From the NCBI GenBank assembly GCA_039602395.1, contig JBCNJP010000003.1:31027392-31091391 (forward strand): DNA of 64,000 nt, in the 5' to 3' direction. Below, piece after piece: positions 1-9,934 of the stretch (within the stretch, counting starts at the first letter, position 1; each line of letters opens with the position of its first letter). Made by a program: the position numbers and the translations under genes. This stretch comes from Deinandra increscens subsp. villosa (lineage: Eukaryota; Streptophyta; Magnoliopsida; Asterales; Asteraceae). The notes under the pieces were generated by a model. The model did no database searches, had not been told where the DNA came from, and saw only the letters and a list, made by a program, of their open reading frames with translations.

Positions 1-1199
1 AACCGGCCTTCAAGACTAGGGTTCCGATGATTTGTATCGAGGTGCAATCATTATAGGTTATTGATTTTGTAGGGTTCCGATGATTTGTCTACAGCGTCAG
101 AAGAAACCCGACCTTCAAATCGGAGAAGAACAATCGAGCTCTTCCGATTCAAAATCCCCACAATTCCAATCACATAAAGACTCTGGTTTCAACTCAAAAT
201 ACGTATCAAGATTCCCTCATCTTCAAATCCACAGTTACCACCAAGAGATTGTAATGAACAACTACCTAATTTCAAGGAAACCCTTCTCTCAAATCCTCAA
301 AAAAGACCAGTGGTTATGAGTCCTTAACTGAAAACCTCACCGCATCATCACCATCCTTAGAGGGGTGGCGGCGAATCGGTGAGCAACGGTGAATATGAAG
401 AAATCTGATCGGGGAAGAAGGGTTTGCCGGAGACGGGGTCGAGGTTGCCGGAGACGAAGACGGGTCGGGATTACCGGAGACAGAGACGGGATTGCCGGAG
501 AGGGGGTTACCGGTTCCGGGTTTTACCACCGGTATGTTTTTTTTATTTAAATAAAATTTACATAATGACAAGATTGGTCCTTCGGGTTTTTTAAATCAAA
601 CAAGTTTGAATAATTACAGTATTGGTCCTCCACGTCATCACAACTAACGGTGTTAATTTTTAACGGAAAAGATTATTAGAAAAAACAGGGGGTATTTATA
701 AGACTGATTATGTACAAAAATATAGATAGGATTATTTTTGGCCAATAGACAATAGTTAGAATTATTAATAAGTTAAATGCATCTTAGATGACAATTTATT
801 CATAAGTTAAACGTATTGACTCATTATCAAGTTTATTATTAATTCATATTAAATAAAATCAATTTCAAAATAAAAGCAGCCTCAGCTAAAAGACATTAAA
901 ATTTTGATTCATATTTTAATTTATTTAATAAATGCAATTATCATTGCTATTATTACAATTATAATTAGATATAGGGTTTTAAAAATTTGGGGTGTTACAA
1001 TAACTCTTTACTTGATTCATCTCTTCACAGCTCGGGACATCTACTTGAATTGTCGAATGCTTCATAAATCACCCAAAATATGACATTTATGCTCATGGAC
1101 ATTTACATGCAAAACGTAGAAATGTAACGAGAATCTGAATATTATAACTTGTAAAAATCTATAATTAAATATGTTTGGTTACAAATATATTCAAACGCT
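1..1199. other. AT-rich DNA without a recognisable gene
   Basis: No reading frame here resembles a known protein. The first 120 bases contain the phrase GGGTTCCGATGATTTGT twice (from about 21 and 71), so a short duplication is present. From about 570 the sequence is AT-rich and featureless apart from a GC-rich island described separately. It could be the flank of a gene or the decayed end of a retroelement; nothing decides between these. Confidence 0.5.
424..513. repeat. GC-rich degenerate tandem repeat (TTGCCGGAGAC)
   Basis: The words TTGCCGGAGAC (424 and 444), TTACCGGAGAC (471), TTGCCGGAGAG (492) and TTACCGG (507) follow each other with 20-27 bp spacing inside otherwise AT-rich DNA. On the minus strand the array can be read as a Gly-Asn-Pro-rich peptide, but this is best explained as repeat translation, not a gene. 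Confidence 0.6.
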
Positions 1200-1424
1200 C
1201 ATCATGAATGAATTGGGAGTTCATGTGGATCCGTAAAAGATTGAGGCGATTAAGGATTAGACTGTACCTAAATGCCAACCTAAGTACACCAATTCCTCGG
1301 TCTGGCGGGCTATTACAGGCGATTCATCGAAGGCTTTTTGAAGATCCCGCAACCTTTGACAACTTTAACACACAAGGGTGTTGTGTATAAATGGGATGCG
1401 AAGCAGGACTCTGCTGATGCACAC
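1200..1424 (+). pseudogene. Ty3/gypsy chromovirus RT-RNase H fragment
   Basis: Across two frames the translation follows the chromovirus segment between reverse transcriptase and RNase H. One frame gives NELGVHVDP then KIEAIKD with stops; the shifted frame gives the counterpart of the conserved GLAGYYRRFI-EGF segment and the LTTLTHKGV-YKWD segment. The same region is present in the better preserved chromoviruses of this window (around 37330-37535 minus and 47290-47500 plus). Frameshifts and stops show that it is dead. It ends at an AT repeat that may mark the insertion point of the next element. Confidence 0.75.
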
Positions 1425-1426
1425 GA

Positions 1427-1427
<1 letters not shown>

Positions 1428-1477
<50 letters not shown>
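1428..1477. repeat. (AT)n microsatellite
   Basis: Fifty bases of uninterrupted alternating T and A. It separates the chromovirus fragment from the FAR1/Ulp1 element and is a plausible insertion hot spot. Confidence 0.95.
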
Positions 1478-1479
<2 letters not shown>

Positions 1480-2298
1480 TTTGGGTTCAACTAAAAAAAC
1501 CTTTTAGCCTAGGAAGCCTAGGATACAATCAGAGGATGCCACATGGATTATAATCATTTTAGTGATTAGGGACAAATCTGTAAAATACTCAATCCCTATA
1601 ATTAAGTTAAAATTAAAGTCTGCATATTTTATGGAGGAGGTTACGATTTTTTCTCAACAAAATAATTGATGCGCAGGAGATATTAGTCCACGTAAATCAG
1701 AGAGATCGTAATCAGAGAGATAGCAACTCAATTGTTCCGCATTTTAGAAGAGTAATTGGGTGTCGAAATAACACACAAACACCAAGATGAATTCAATCAT
1801 AGATCAAGATTCAGGTATGTATTATTGTTCCTCTTCAACGCAGTAATGGTTAACAGATTTGTGATATGTATTATTCATTCAATTTTAATCTTTTTTACCT
1901 TTATATCCCATATCTGTTGATTATATCCCCGTAGCAACAAAAATATATCTTCAATTCTCTCAATTCGGATCATTTCTTGCTAGAATTCTATATATTGACG
2001 TTTTATTTCAGTATATCAATAAAAAATATATATGTTTGGTTGAAATCAATGTTGATGTTATCACATTCTTTCTTCCCCTTTACTGTTTTCTGTTTGAAAA
2101 TTCATAAATGAATGTCAATTATTCATATGGGTTGTTCACTGTAACATTTAGACATTCACACCGTATAAAGTTATGTTTTACTGTATAAAGTTTTGTTTCT
2201 TTTATATGTGTTAGGCGTATTTTCTATCTAATCACACGCACATTTATTTTTTATGCTTTATGTTCAGTCATATGTTTTGGATGTGTGTTAGGATTTTT

Positions 2299-2522
2299 TA
2301 ATACCTATATCCTTATCAATCATGACGACGACTCCAATATCATTAGCAATACCTATATTTTGATCAGGCATATTTACTGTGTCAGACATGAATTAGTTTC
2401 AGACATTCACTGTGTCAGGAAATAACTTTTAACACATTTAGACCATTGTGTCAGACATTGGAATGCTTATTTAGATCCACACCTTTTACAATACGTTCAA
2501 GCACCACCTGTTGTGTTAACCA
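2299..2522 (+). repeat. 224-bp direct repeat, copy 1 (in intron 1)
   Basis: This block lies in intron 1 of the FAR1-like gene and recurs at 5726-5949 in the same orientation with the same length and only scattered substitutions. It starts TAATACCTATATCCTTA and ends TGTTGTGTTAACCA, and contains three TGTGTCAG words. The two copies enclose exons 2-5. Confidence 0.9.
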
Positions 2523-2648
2523 TTTATTTTTGTATGATTTAGGTGTTAAACATGCTTAATATCGTTGTGTCAGGAGGCTGTTGTGTTAACCATTTATTTT
2601 TGTATGATTTAGGTGTTAAACATGCTTAATATCGTTGTGTCAGGAGGC
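2509..2648 (+). repeat. 70-bp tandem duplication in intron 1
   Basis: Two adjacent 70-bp units (2509-2578 and 2579-2648), running from TGTTGTGTTAACC to GTGTCAGGAGGC, look identical by eye. The first unit overlaps the end of the 224-bp direct repeat. Each ends in a TGTGTCAG word. Identity of this degree implies a recent duplication. Confidence 0.9.
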
Positions 2649-3957
2649 GTACTAACACAGAAAAGATGGTCCATTTTTATATACATGTTCAATAATGTTA
2701 TGTTTTACTTTATAAATATTTGTAATTTTTTTTCCACATAGATGGTCCAGCTTATATTGAAGTAGGCGTTCAACGTTTATCTCCAACTAGTGGAAAGAGG
2801 TACTATACCCCAGTTGTTGCGGATTCATTGAAACCTGCCAAAGGCATGATATTTCGAACTCACGAAGAAGCCTATGTTTTTTACCACAAATATGCATTGG
2901 CTGGTGGTTTTTCTGTCCGTAAAGCTACGGGATACACTCCTAAAGGTGTTACGAGGTCAAAATACTATGTCTGTTCCAAAGAGGGTATGAATTATGGCAA
3001 GGTCGTTGATACATTAGATGATGATGGTAACAGGAAACCAACACGTAGGAAGCCTTCTAAGAGAACAGGCTGTTTGGCCCTTATTAAAGTTCGACTAGAA
3101 GAGGATAACTTGTTCCATTTATATGAGTTTGTAGAAGAACACAACCACAGCTTTGTCCATCAGGAAGATATTCATCTAATATCTGCTGCTAGAGGGTTAA
3201 CATATACACAAGAGAAGTTTATTCATGGTCTATCTAACATCAACATAGGCCCTGTTCGAGCATACAACATTCTGAAGGAATTGTATGGCGGTTATGATAA
3301 GATTGGTTGTACCAAATCTGATGTAAAGAATTTTAAGCGTGATATCAATTTGTACATCGGGGAGTATGATGCTGAAATGCTTGTGCAGCGTTTGTTGAGT
3401 AAGAAAGAGTATTTACCCAACTTTTCATGTGACTATACTACATCTAATGATCGTAAATTGAAGGGACTGTTCTGGGCTGATGAGTAGCATAAGAAAAATT
3501 ACTTCACATTTGGTGACGTCATTGCATTTGATGCCACCTATCGTTCTAACGGGTTAGAAACATTATTATTTATTTTTAACTGTCTTTCTTGTTTGATTCA
3601 CATAACATCTCAGGTACTAATGGTCAATCTTTTTCATTTTCAATTAGTTGCGGTATGGTGTTTGTACCATTTACGGGGATTGACAACCACAACAGGAACG
3701 TCACACTCGGTGCTGCTCTTCTCGGATCCGAAACAGCAGAATCCTACACGTGGTTGTTGACTTGTTTCAAGAAGGCTTTTGTTTTTGATCCGCTAGTTAT
3801 TGTCACTGACCAAGATCCTGCAATGAAGAAGGCGGTGGATCTTGTTTTCCCTAACAGCCGTCATAGACTATGCATGTGGCATATTTGGCAAAAAGTCACC
3901 CCAAAGGTTTTGTTCATGAACATTTTTAACTGTATATTAACTTCTAGCTGTGTATTT

Positions 3958-4203
3958 CCTAAACAATTCTTGTATTGTGTCAGGATTTACACATACCTCT
4001 GTGTAAAATGTGTCAAAAGGAGTTTTTTTATTAACATCAGTTCACGTGTTTTATGCACTTCTGTTCTTCCTCACGCTTCCTAAGCAATGCTTGCATTGTG
4101 TCAGGATTTACAGTGAACCTCTGTGTAAAATGTGTCAAGACTAGTTTATTTTTATTAGTATCATTTCTCGTGTTTTATGCATTTCTGTTCTTCCTCATGA
4201 TTT
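3958..4203 (+). repeat. About 121-125-bp tandem duplication in intron 3
   Basis: Intron 3 (3907-4210) consists largely of two diverged copies, about 3958-4078 and 4079-4203. Each has TTGTGTCAGGATTTACA, then CTCTGTGTAAAATGTGTCAA, and then a T-rich stretch with CGTGTTTTATGCA. The duplication lengthens the intron without touching the splice sites. Confidence 0.8.
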
Positions 4204-5725
4204 TTAACAGGTTGGATCTAACATATGCAACAAAACAGACTTTAAGAAACGCCTAGCTGCTATTGTGTGGTCAGAATCTATTACACAAGAGTCTTTTGAG
4301 GCTCAATGGAAAAGTATTATGACAGAATACGAATTAACGGATCATGAATGGTTAACATTAATATACAATGCTAGAGAGTTTTGGATCCCTGCTTATTACA
4401 TGCATCAGGAAATGTCTGGGCTTATGCGGACATCTTCCAGGTCTGAGAGTGAAAACCATTTTTTTGGTAAATTTTGCAATCCTACTTGTACTCTGGTTGA
4501 GTTCATGAGTCATTTCGATTCTGCCATGGAGGCTCAGAGACACCAGCATCGAATAAACGACCACGACACAAGGTATACAAGGCCAAACACATGGACAGAT
4601 TATGTGTTAGAGCATGAGGCAATACAGATATACACACAGACTGTATTTTTTGATGTTCAGATTGAAATAGATGCTGCAATCCGCAAATGTATGTCAGCAT
4701 CATGGGAAGATGTTAATGATTTCAGGATCTATCAAATTAAGGACTATCGACAGCCTTGTTCCACATTGTTCCAGGTATTTACATTGTGTTGATGTTGTAA
4801 CAAATTTTCATATGTGGGTCAAGATTACTTTTTTTTTCATTGTGCCATTGTCATTTTTATAATGGTTTTTTAATACAATCGATATAACATCAATCATTAT
4901 TTTTGTTTCAATTGTGCCAGGTTATGTTCCGGAAAGAGGACGTCACTGTGTCATGTAGTTGTCGTAGATTTGAAATGTTCGGGTTGTTGTGCAGTCACAT
5001 TTTTTACGTGCTCAGGTTTAACGATGTTCTTGAATTTCCAAAGCAATACGTATTGAGGAGGTGGACACGGGATGCTGTTCCTAATGTTGCCAACCGCCCT
5101 ATGGTTCCGCTAGATGGTATCCAAGGTGCTGATGTTGACGTCGATGCTGTTGTACGAGACATAATGTTCTCAACTGAGTACATTTTTAACAAGTTGGTTA
5201 AGGACATGGATAAGCTATGCTTGTTTAGGGACAACATAAAGAAGGAGATGTGTGAAGCTGATAAGTTACCTGTAGTTTTGCCGGGACCCAGACCAAAAGA
5301 TCGTATGGCTATTTATGCAGGTTCTACACAACCATCTAACACAACTATACGAGTCCCTCTTGGTACTAGATTTAAAGGTTGTGGTCCCGGAAAACGTTTG
5401 AAGTCAGCTCGTGAACAAGCAATATCTCAAAGCGGAAAGAAACAAAGGAAATGCTCGAAGTGTGGTGGTGTTGACCATAACGCACGTAATTGTCCGGTTG
5501 GTATACAAGAGCCCTATAATGACAATGGTGGGACAACATCTGCGGACATTTCACCCCATCAAGAGTCCTGATATTCATTAGTCTCACAAATTATCTGTTT
5601 CTTATTTTCAAATAACGGGAGTTTGATGACTTTTTAATATTCTGTTTTCTGTTTAATAGACGGTTCATGTGTTATGTATTGATTTGGATCTCTTTTTTTT
5701 CTTTAAGCATTTCAATGCTTTTTTG

Positions 5726-5949
5726 TAATACCTATATCCTTACCAATCATGACGACGACTCCAATATCAGTGGCATTACCTATATTTTGATCAGGCATAT
5801 TTAATGTGTCAGACATGAATTAGTTTCAGACATTCATTGTGTCAGGAGTTAACTTTTAACACATTTACAACATTGTGTCAGACATTGGAATGCTTATTTA
5901 GATCTACACCTTTTACAATACGTTCAAGCACGACCTGTTGTGTTAACCA
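5726..5949 (+). repeat. 224-bp direct repeat, copy 2 (3' flank of transposase)
   Basis: Same length and orientation as 2299-2522 and about nine-tenths identical by eye. It begins 155 bp after the FAR1-like stop codon. The 70-bp tandem unit that follows copy 1 is not found here beyond the shared end. Confidence 0.9.
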
Positions 5950-7218
5950 GTATTTTATTACATACAGGTTGAGCCACCATATATAACATTATGGGTAACT
6001 GGAAAATACAACGTACTTGCTACCCCTAATTTTATTTATATTTTTACTACTAAACAGATGAACAGTTCTGGATTTTCATTCTATTTACCGTTACCCTATC
6101 ACTTCATTCCCAATATTTATTTTTTTAATATGTTTTTTTTAATAACCAATCATGTACAGGTCTGGTCATAATTGTTTGACATGTTTTTTGTCAAAAATAA
6201 TTCAAACAGGCTGACACACTACATTCTCGTACATTCATCTAAAACCATCAGGTATGCAATGTTGTATATTACCCAATTTCAGGTCTTTTACTTTGACACA
6301 TTAATAGCGTCTCAAGTTATTTGTCAAACAATACGAAATCTATTCAAAAAATATCAAGTTCATAACATCCATCCTGACACAAATCAACATCCTTCATTGG
6401 TATTGTGTCAATGTTTCTGACACAATATCAAGAAACTACCACGCAGACACAATCTATTCTAACATTGATATTGTGTCAATGTTACTGACACACAATCAAT
6501 AACTACTTACCCACTATGGTTATAGACAACCACCTGATCTGTTTTTCAGAATTTTATTAAAACCACAATGACACACTACGAACTTGTACATTCATCAATT
6601 TGAAAAAAAAAAATTTGTTTTGTGCTTTAGTGTCATATCATCATTGTGTCAGGATAGTCATCACGCATACACAATAAATTTTACCCTTATTATTGTTTCA
6701 CTGTATCTGACAAAATACATATAGCTTATTCCACATGGACCATTATACACTCACCTTGATGCGTCGTTTACAATTTTCAACCAGCCATAATGACACACTA
6801 CAATCTTGTACATTCATCATAATCAATTGAAGGTTGTATTGTGTTACATTCTAACATCATCAATTATGTGTCAGCGTATGTTTTATACCACACCTCATCT
6901 GTTACCAATTTATTTATCACATCATCAGTGCCTCATGCTTTTCGTCACATCTTCATTGTGTCAGGCATTTTCACATTAACCTGTTATGTTAATACCCGAC
7001 AACAAACTGTTTTATTAATCATCTAATCTAAATACACAAGTGTTCCAACTAATAACACAATAACATAACATTCATAATAAACACATAATTATCCCATATC
7101 CCAAAACAAAGTTCCACTCCAAAACATAACATAAACAAAAAAAAAAAAGAGTTGCCATTAGCAAACACAACCAAGCTACCAACGCTTTGTTCTTTATTAT
7201 TAAAGCAAATACTACCTA
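5950..7218. other. Spacer between convergent genes, rich in TGTGTCA words
   Basis: AT-rich non-coding DNA between the two convergent genes. TGTGTCAG/TGTGTCAA or the complement CTGACACA occurs about ten times (for example near 6202, 6406, 6418, 6470, 6486, 6645, 6867 and 6955), often as facing pairs that could form weak hairpins. Open frames of 60-80 codons here show no protein resemblance and read through these words. Confidence 0.7.
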
Positions 7219-9288
7219 CTACCTTCCCTTGTTCAAATCATTCTTCTCCAATACCTTCAGCCTTCCTTTAATCTTCTTAAATGCAGCATCACGAATCGCC
7301 CTCCGCACATTCACATCATTATCCATGTATGATCTCATTTCAACTTCAACGCGCATCTTCTCTGTATTTATATCATGCAACACCATCTTCGCAACATACT
7401 TTCTCCTCAAATCATTCAACTCCATTTGCCGTGTCATCTCCTCGTTTGACAACAAACACTTCCAATATCTAACCTCAGTTCCTTCGAACGTCTCCATGTG
7501 CCGCATAACATATACACCTGAATCAACAAAATTATCTGTATCCATCCATAGCATCTGTAAACATTTTATTTCCGACCCCTTGATTTTTGACGCTCTTGGA
7601 TGTTTCTTTTCCTTCAAATATCCAGCAAACACACCCCTCTGCACGATAAACATTTGTATGTAATCATACCGATGAATAAAAGTATATTAGCAAATACATT
7701 ATTGTTTACTTATTAATATATGTTGTACCAACAACTCCGGCCATCCGAAATATATGTTGTTGTGATCAGCATCCAGGTTTTTGTTATTATCAAGTAGATA
7801 AATTTCTGGTTTGCTCAGCTTAAAACACAACAAATAGTAGCCTTCCCCAAATACATATGGTATGAACACCAGATCGATCCCCTTCAACGACTTTAGTCCA
7901 GCTGCCTTTAATGTTTTGTCCATCATTGGCCGGAATAAAGCAAGCCTAGCATCACAACCCATACGTCCTCCATAAACTCTCTGGTTTGACAAACAATTTG
8001 AAATAACAAAAACCTTAATTAGTATTGTATAACTCATAAATTGTGTCAGCTCATACCATTACAATTTTTTTATAACATTTTCTAAAATCTTTTAACTATT
8101 CAAATATATTTCTTCTCATGTCATAATATATTTACATCCATGTGTACATAAATTTGTTCATTCAAACAATAACATGTATAATACATAACTGACTCATATA
8201 GTTGGTTGTGTTATAGCATTCATTGTGTCAGCCATTCAATGTGTCAGATAATAAATGTAGTTACCAATATTGATTTCCAGATTTATATAAATTTACTCAG
8301 TTCACATTGACTTATCAATCACATTATACATCTAACTATTCACATAGGAGGTGTAAAATTTACTTACCACATCCACAACCAAGCTAAACAACCTTGACAC
8401 AGCTCCTGTACTTCTGAATTGGTCCTCGTAATTCTGCACCACTGCCCATCCATTAACAACTTCCGGATGTACGCTCATACCTGGAATCAAGCTCTCCATC
8501 GTCACTCTACTTATTGAACCACCGTATTTGCTTGTGAAGACTACAGTATTACTGTTCAGATTAAAATTTAAAAAGTTAGTCACATGTAAGTTGTATATTT
8601 CTAACAAATACAAAGGGAATATGCCAACCTACCAGTCCGGATAATATGCGCTAAACATGAAGTGTGCTACATTACTTTCTGTTAATGTTTTCGGCTTCCC
8701 CAAATCCACCCTTCTCTTAACATACGGCGATTTTAGAACCTCTGCAATTTTCCTTTTTCTTTTATTCCTTCCAACTAATTCATTATCTTCCATTTCTACA
8801 ACCGATGTCAAGTTAACGGGTATTTGTTGTTCTGGAGTCTTAAACATTTCTTCGTTAACTGCACAATTACCGACATTGCCAGTCACTTCATCCTCCTTGT
8901 TTCCATGTTCCTGCTGCTCATCATCAGAAAATATACTAGACTTATACACAGTTCTCTCAACTTTGCCCTTCTCTTCTGCCACCAATTTTTCTTTCAGATA
9001 ACTATCAGTTGCTTTCTCTACTGCCTCTATCGTACCAGGACTTACAAAAACTGGAGTTGCCATTGTCCGTATTTCCTTGTCCATATCATGTTCAAGCTCA
9101 ACACCATGCCCAGCATTTGACAAATTTCCTACATCTACAGTATTCAAGTTAGATGCCATCTTCTGTAGTGTTAGATCCCAATCTTTTTTCTTTATCTTGA
9201 TGGCATCACTCTCTGGGTGTTCAATGCTTGCCACTCTTATACAATCCGCAACACATTTACCAGCTTCACAGAAATTATTAATGAGTAT
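7219..9288 (-). pseudogene. Ulp1-like cysteine protease gene, 5' part lost in gap, active site altered
   Basis: Minus-strand exons are >9288-8633, 8551-8368, 7980-7729 and 7638-7219, each with GT-AG borders and a consistent frame to the TAA at 7221-7219. The N-terminal part is charged and low in complexity with a KRKRK motif. The C-terminal half is the Ulp1/C48 fold: VVFTSKYGG, then IDLVFIPYV-FGEGYYLLCFKL-YLLDN, then NFVDSGVYVMRHMETFEG. In active C48 enzymes the triad is His (before the Tyr/Trp of the YYLL strand), Asp (LLDN) and Cys (in a D-C-G motif). Here the His position reads Gly, the Asp is kept and the Cys position reads Ser (TCA). Splicing and frame are intact, so it may be expressed but should lack normal peptidase activity. 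Transposon-borne Ulp1-like genes are typical of some plant MULEs. Confidence 0.75.
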
Positions 9289-9788
9289 NNNNNNNNNNNN
9301 NNNNNNNNNNNNNNNNNNNNNNNNNNNNNNNNNNNNNNNNNNNNNNNNNNNNNNNNNNNNNNNNNNNNNNNNNNNNNNNNNNNNNNNNNNNNNNNNNNNN
9401 NNNNNNNNNNNNNNNNNNNNNNNNNNNNNNNNNNNNNNNNNNNNNNNNNNNNNNNNNNNNNNNNNNNNNNNNNNNNNNNNNNNNNNNNNNNNNNNNNNNN
9501 NNNNNNNNNNNNNNNNNNNNNNNNNNNNNNNNNNNNNNNNNNNNNNNNNNNNNNNNNNNNNNNNNNNNNNNNNNNNNNNNNNNNNNNNNNNNNNNNNNNN
9601 NNNNNNNNNNNNNNNNNNNNNNNNNNNNNNNNNNNNNNNNNNNNNNNNNNNNNNNNNNNNNNNNNNNNNNNNNNNNNNNNNNNNNNNNNNNNNNNNNNNN
9701 NNNNNNNNNNNNNNNNNNNNNNNNNNNNNNNNNNNNNNNNNNNNNNNNNNNNNNNNNNNNNNNNNNNNNNNNNNNNNNNNNNNNNNNN
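9289..9788. other. Assembly gap, 500 N
   Basis: Exactly 500 unknown bases, the conventional size for a gap of unknown length. The 5' exons of the Ulp1-like gene, the right end of its element and the 5' LTR of element N are presumably missing here. Confidence 0.99.
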
Positions 9789-9934
9789 AGGGGAGCTCGT
9801 TTTGGACCCCCAAATTCCACTCCGAAGGCCTCCGTTTTAAGTTTTAAGTTTTTGACACTACTCTTTGAATAGTGATTTTGCTGATTTTGCCGACTTCACC
9901 AGATTTTCAGAAGTTGCACTTTTAAAGAAAGAAA

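Larger units (their letters stand above)
1787..5571 (+). pseudogene. FAR1-like MULE transposase, five exons, one in-frame stop
   Basis: Predicted exons are 1787-1814, 2742-3552, 3648-3906, 4211-4774 and 4921-5571, all with GT-AG borders and matching phase (2313 nt, 770 codons plus stop). The start at 1787 is chosen because it splices in phase (G + AT) into the frame that continues through exon 2. Domains in order: FAR1-type DNA-binding region (EEAYVFYHKYALAGGFSVR, then YYVCSKEG, TGCLA, HNH); MULE transposase core with FDATYRSN, VTDQDPAMKKAV and SESENHFFGKF supplying the probable acidic triad; SWIM zinc finger CSCRRFEMFGLLCSH; and a C-terminal CCHC knuckle CSKCGGVDHNARNC. A single TAG at 3485-3487 interrupts exon 2 between FWADE and HKKNYFTFGDV; the frame is open on both sides. 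The gene is recently broken, or the stop is a sequencing error. Function if intact: DNA transposition. A domesticated FAR1/FHY3 gene is less likely given the repeats and the Ulp1 partner. Confidence 0.85.
1478..9288. mobile_element. Composite FAR1-like / Ulp1-like DNA transposon (MULE-type), right end in gap
   Basis: A FAR1-like transposase gene (+, 1787-5571) and a Ulp1-like cysteine protease gene (-, 7219 into the gap) converge on about 1.6 kb of non-coding DNA. Plant MULE families that carry Ulp1-like genes together with a transposase are established; this pairing fits that class. The left limit is inferred: the sequence changes character immediately after the AT repeat, where GGTTTGGGTTCAAC and the direct repeat AGCCTAGGA-AGCCTAGGA (about 1507-1524) occur. 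No terminal inverted repeat could be verified because the right end falls in the run of N. The word TGTGTCAG or its complement occurs roughly 20 times in the introns and spacer of this element. Confidence 0.6.

Noticed and set aside
314..571. Minus-strand 85-codon frame rich in Gly-Asn-Pro
   Set aside because: It is the translation of the CCGGAGAC tandem island and has no domain or splice context.
1478..1530. Terminal inverted repeat of the FAR1/Ulp1 element
   Set aside because: The partner end would be in the gap, so pairing cannot be shown; only direct repeats were seen.
3589..3647. Coding extension of exon 3 into the preceding intron
   Set aside because: It is open by chance, but the spliced frame joins the conserved YRSN and VFVPFTGIDNHN segments and matches the family.
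7187..7663. 158-codon plus-strand frame
   Set aside because: It is the antisense of the last Ulp1-like exon, which has a convincing protein signature on the other strand.
9077..9847. Long frames crossing the run of N
   Set aside because: Open only because unknown bases carry no stops.
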